A stretch of DNA of 7,515 nt from Candidatus Kaiserbacteria bacterium. GTDB taxonomy: Bacteria; Patescibacteriota; Minisyncoccia; Phycocordibacterales; UBA918. The translations under genes and the position numbers were made by a program. Location of the stretch: NCBI GenBank assembly GCA_007116965.1, contig SKHJ01000009.1, positions 1 through 7,515 on the forward strand, read 5' to 3'. Below are positions 6,208 through 7,515 of the stretch, one piece after another (positions within the stretch are counted from its first letter, which is position 1; every line of letters starts with the position of its first letter). The notes beneath the pieces were generated by a model. That model had not been told where the DNA came from and searched no databases. It saw only the letters and a list, made by a program, of their open reading frames with translations.

Positions 6208-6648
6208 GTGCTCTTGAGTGTATCGAGTGTCAATCCGACCCCTGAGCGCACCGTGGCATTTGGCCATATTTCGAGTCAAGCAACTGTTACTGAGCAGGCA
6301 ACCGCTCAGACCGTTGCTCACGCCAATACCTCACCGAGTAAGGTAGAGGCGGTGGTTCGAGAGTACTTTAGTGATATTCCCATTATGATTGAAATTGCTC
6401 GCTGCGAGTCAACCTTCCGTCATACATTGGCAGATGGTTCGGTCTTGCGCGGCTACGTCGACAACGCTGATACCGGAGTAATGCAGATAAATTTGCGTTA
6501 TCACCAACAGACAGCTAAACGACTTGGTCTCGACTTGGAAAATATCTACGATAATATGGCGTACGCTCGTTATCTCTACGAACGTCAAGGTACTCAGCCT
6601 TGGAACGCCTCAGCACCATGTTGGGGACGTCATCTCGCCATGCGTTAA
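6208..6648 (+). CDS. Lysozyme-like (SLT/transglycosylase-type) exported protein, N-terminus uncertain
   Basis: A small peptidoglycan-active protein of the lysozyme-like fold common in CPR genomes, acting outside the membrane. Residues counted from the GTG at 6208: ARCESTFRH with the likely catalytic Glu67, GVMQIN at 90-95, the helix NMAYARYLYERQG at 116-128 and TQPWNASAPCW at 129-139. Cys66 and Cys138 may form a disulfide. The start is a problem. Reading upstream in frame gives HWLILSTVIA, continuing directly into VLLSVSS, a good signal peptide or anchor. That stretch has no ATG, GTG or TTG start before the in-frame TAA at 6172-6174. The GTG start therefore keeps only half of the hydrophobic segment. 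The first ATG after the promoter (6120) is in another frame. Family and domain are fairly sure; the N-terminus is not. Confidence 0.8.
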   Translation: MLLSVSSVNPTPERTVAFGHISSQATVTEQATAQTVAHANTSPSKVEAVVREYFSDIPIMIEIARCESTFRHTLADGSVLRGYVDNADTGVMQINLRYHQQTAKRLGLDLENIYDNMAYARYLYERQGTQPWNASAPCWGRHLAMR

Positions 6649-6654
6649 GTACTC

Positions 6655-6684
6655 GCAAAAATCACCCGTCAGGGTGATTTTTGC
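6655..6684. terminator. Strong bidirectional rho-independent terminator
   Basis: Perfect 13-bp stem: gcaaaaatcaccc at 6655-6667 and gggtgatttttgc at 6672-6684, loop gtca. The arms carry an A-tract before and a T-tract after the GC core. It starts 6 nt after the lysozyme-like gene's stop and ends that transcript. Confidence 0.9.
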
Positions 6685-6686
6685 TG

Positions 6687-6692
6687 TATACT
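6687..6692 (+). promoter_or_regulatory. -10-like TATACT before the EVE-domain gene
   Basis: TATACT (in GTATACT, 6686-6692) begins 2 nt after the terminator stem and lies 13 nt before the ATG at 6706. The -35 position would fall inside the terminator hairpin DNA and shows no consensus. Since the terminator should block read-through, the EVE gene needs a promoter, and this is the only candidate. Confidence 0.5.
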
Positions 6693-6705
6693 GCATCTAC
6701 TGAAT

Positions 6706-7167
6706 ATGCGCTATTGGCTGATGAAAAGCGAACCAAGTGAGTTCTCGATAGATGACCTGCAGCGGGTTGGTACTGAACCGTGGGATGGCGTCCGTAACTA
6801 CCAAGTGCGCAATATGTTTCGTGACGAATTTAAGGTCGGTGACCGAGCACTGTTCTATCACTCAAACTGCCAGGAGATTGGGGTGGTGGGGGAGATGGTA
6901 GTGACGTCAGAGGCGTATCCTGATCCGACTCAGTTTGATCCACACGATACCCACTATGACCCAAAGTCTGACCCGGCCAATCCGCGATGGTTGTTGGTTG
7001 AGGTATCTTTTGTTGCGAAGTACCCGCGCGTAGTTACGTTGTCTGAGTTGCGCTCAGACAAACGGTTTGCTGACTTGGCACTCGTACGCAAGGGTAATCG
7101 GCTATCGGTACTCCCGCTAAGTAAAACTCATTTTCAGACGATCCGACAATTATCCAAGATCAAATAA
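6706..7167 (+). CDS. EVE-domain protein (ThyN1/UPF0310-like)
   Basis: EVE domains belong to the PUA-like fold and bind modified bases in DNA or RNA. Stand-alone bacterial EVE proteins of this size are widespread, with poorly defined function. The 153-residue product is almost entirely the domain: [18 protein letters not shown] at the N-terminus, [11 protein letters not shown] at 26-36, [11 protein letters not shown] at 45-55, GVVGEM at 59-64 and [14 protein letters not shown] at 126-139. All are typical, and the length matches the family. It is read from its own promoter after a terminator and is followed 4 nt later by the CsaA-like gene, so the two form a unit. A 9-bp hairpin lies within the gene at 7039-7061. 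Confidence 0.93.
   Translation: MRYWLMKSEPSEFSIDDLQRVGTEPWDGVRNYQVRNMFRDEFKVGDRALFYHSNCQEIGVVGEMVVTSEAYPDPTQFDPHDTHYDPKSDPANPRWLLVEVSFVAKYPRVVTLSELRSDKRFADLALVRKGNRLSVLPLSKTHFQTIRQLSKIK
7039..7061. repeat. Hairpin inside the EVE-domain gene
   Basis: Perfect 9-bp stem ttgtctgag (7039-7047) and ctcagacaa (7053-7061) around loop ttgcg, in the codons for LSELRSDK. No T-tract follows. Shorter and less striking than the palindromes in rplI and the Ada-like gene. Confidence 0.5.
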
Positions 7168-7171
7168 TTCT

Positions 7172-7399
7172 ATGTCACAGCTAATTACCTATCAAGCTTT
7201 TGCCGCCGTTGATATCCGAGTCGGGACAATACTGCGAGCAGAGGAATTTCCTGAAGCTCGTCACCCAGCCTACAAACTGTATATAGACTTTGGTCCAGAG
7301 ATAGGGGAGAAACGCTCGTCAGCGCAGATTACTGACCATTACTCACTAGAGCAGTTGATCGGAAAGCAGATTTTGGCGGTAGTCAATTTTCCTCCTTGA
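7172..7399 (+). CDS. csaA: CsaA-like tRNA-binding OB-fold protein, truncated at the C-terminus
   Basis: CsaA is a dimeric protein with the tRNA-binding domain also found at the end of MetRS, and has been linked to chaperone and export functions. The 75 residues match the family from the start: DIRVGTI at 14-20, [16 protein letters not shown] at 26-41, SSAQIT at 49-54 and VVNFPP at 70-75. Complete CsaA proteins are about 110 residues and continue after NFPP with a conserved segment of the type RQIAGFMSEVLVLG. Here TGA follows NFPP directly, and I could not find the missing segment in any frame downstream. The lost part holds the final strands of the OB fold and dimer contacts, so the product may be non-functional: a pseudogene, an interrupted gene, or an assembly or sequence error. 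The ATG lies 4 nt after the EVE stop without a Shine-Dalgarno. Confidence 0.82.
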   Translation: MSQLITYQAFAAVDIRVGTILRAEEFPEARHPAYKLYIDFGPEIGEKRSSAQITDHYSLEQLIGKQILAVVNFPP

Positions 7400-7431
7400 A
7401 TTCTAATCTGAAACGCAACACTTGAAACAAA

Positions 7432-7485
7432 CATACTCGCCGGTACGCTAGTTGTGTTGGCAACTAATCAATACAAGCGAGTATG
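7432..7485. other. Long imperfect stem-loop in the non-coding flank after csaA
   Basis: Arms catactcgc (7432-7440) and gcgagtatg (7477-7485) are perfect complements. Within the 36-nt loop a second stem, tagttg 7449-7454 with caacta 7461-7466, can form. There is no T-tract after it on either strand, so a classical terminator is unlikely. It could be a structural RNA, a DNA element near a mobile-element end, or chance. The region 7400-7515 otherwise shows no recognisable gene. Confidence 0.5.
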
Positions 7486-7515
7486 CACAAACATCTTAAC
7501 CGCGTTGACCGCGCG

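Noticed and set aside
6120..6245. A 41-codon cysteine-rich reading frame from the first ATG after the strong promoter
   Set aside because: Its cysteine codons arise from reading the signal-peptide codons of the lysozyme-like gene in another frame; kept only as a possible frameshifted 5' end, not as a gene.
13..7490. The 10-mer ttgtgcatac near the window start (13-22) and its complement gtatgcacaa near the end (7481-7490), suggesting paired element ends
   Set aside because: Inverted 10-mer matches are expected many times by chance in 7.5 kb, and nothing extends the match.
7400..7515. Open plus-strand frame after the csaA stop as continuation of csaA by TGA read-through
   Set aside because: The translation shows no similarity to the missing CsaA segment and a second TGA follows within four codons.

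Overview
The window looks like chromosome from a member of the Candidate Phyla Radiation (Patescibacteria), most like the Parcubacteria side of that group. No single marker proves this. It rests on the combination: compact genes with gaps of a few bases, almost no Shine-Dalgarno sequences, a membrane-anchored Ada-type zinc-domain-like miniprotein, a short lysozyme-like protein of the type common in CPR genomes, and ribosomal genes outside their usual operons. TGA is used as a normal stop (for example between the LOG and ROK genes), so the TGA=Gly code of Gracilibacteria/Absconditabacteria is unlikely.

Layout. 1-166: a terminator-like hairpin and a promoter. 167-1531 (+): membrane-anchored S41 C-terminal processing protease. 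1599-2774 (+): a two-gene unit of ribosomal protein bL9 and a membrane-anchored cyclophilin-type prolyl isomerase, closed by a 38-nt perfect palindrome that also terminates the convergent rpmA (bL27, minus strand, 2866-3147). 3148-3192: a 45-bp divergent promoter region. 3193-5222 (+): the Ada-like membrane protein, a YihY/BrkB-family membrane protein and a LOG-family protein, the last closely followed by a ROK-family sugar kinase-like gene (to 6091). 6080-6108: a full-consensus sigma70-type promoter (TTGACA, 17 nt, TATAAT) inside the end of the ROK gene. It drives a structured leader and a lysozyme-like gene (to 6648) whose N-terminus looks broken or frameshifted. 6655-6684: a strong bidirectional terminator. 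6706-7399 (+): an EVE-domain protein followed by a CsaA-like tRNA-binding OB-fold protein that stops early at its conserved NFPP motif. 7400-7515: no identifiable gene, but a long imperfect hairpin.

Functional themes are envelope proteins (protease, isomerase, lysozyme-like enzyme, two further membrane proteins), ribosomal proteins, and small nucleotide, RNA or sugar-binding enzymes. No CRISPR array, tRNA, rRNA or recognisable transposase gene was seen. No clear new multi-gene system is present. The points most worth a second look are the disrupted N-terminus and structured leader of the lysozyme-like gene, the long palindromes inside coding regions (rplI, the Ada-like gene, the EVE gene), a recurrent GTATAC(T) element just upstream of starts, and the truncated csaA with its unexplained flank.
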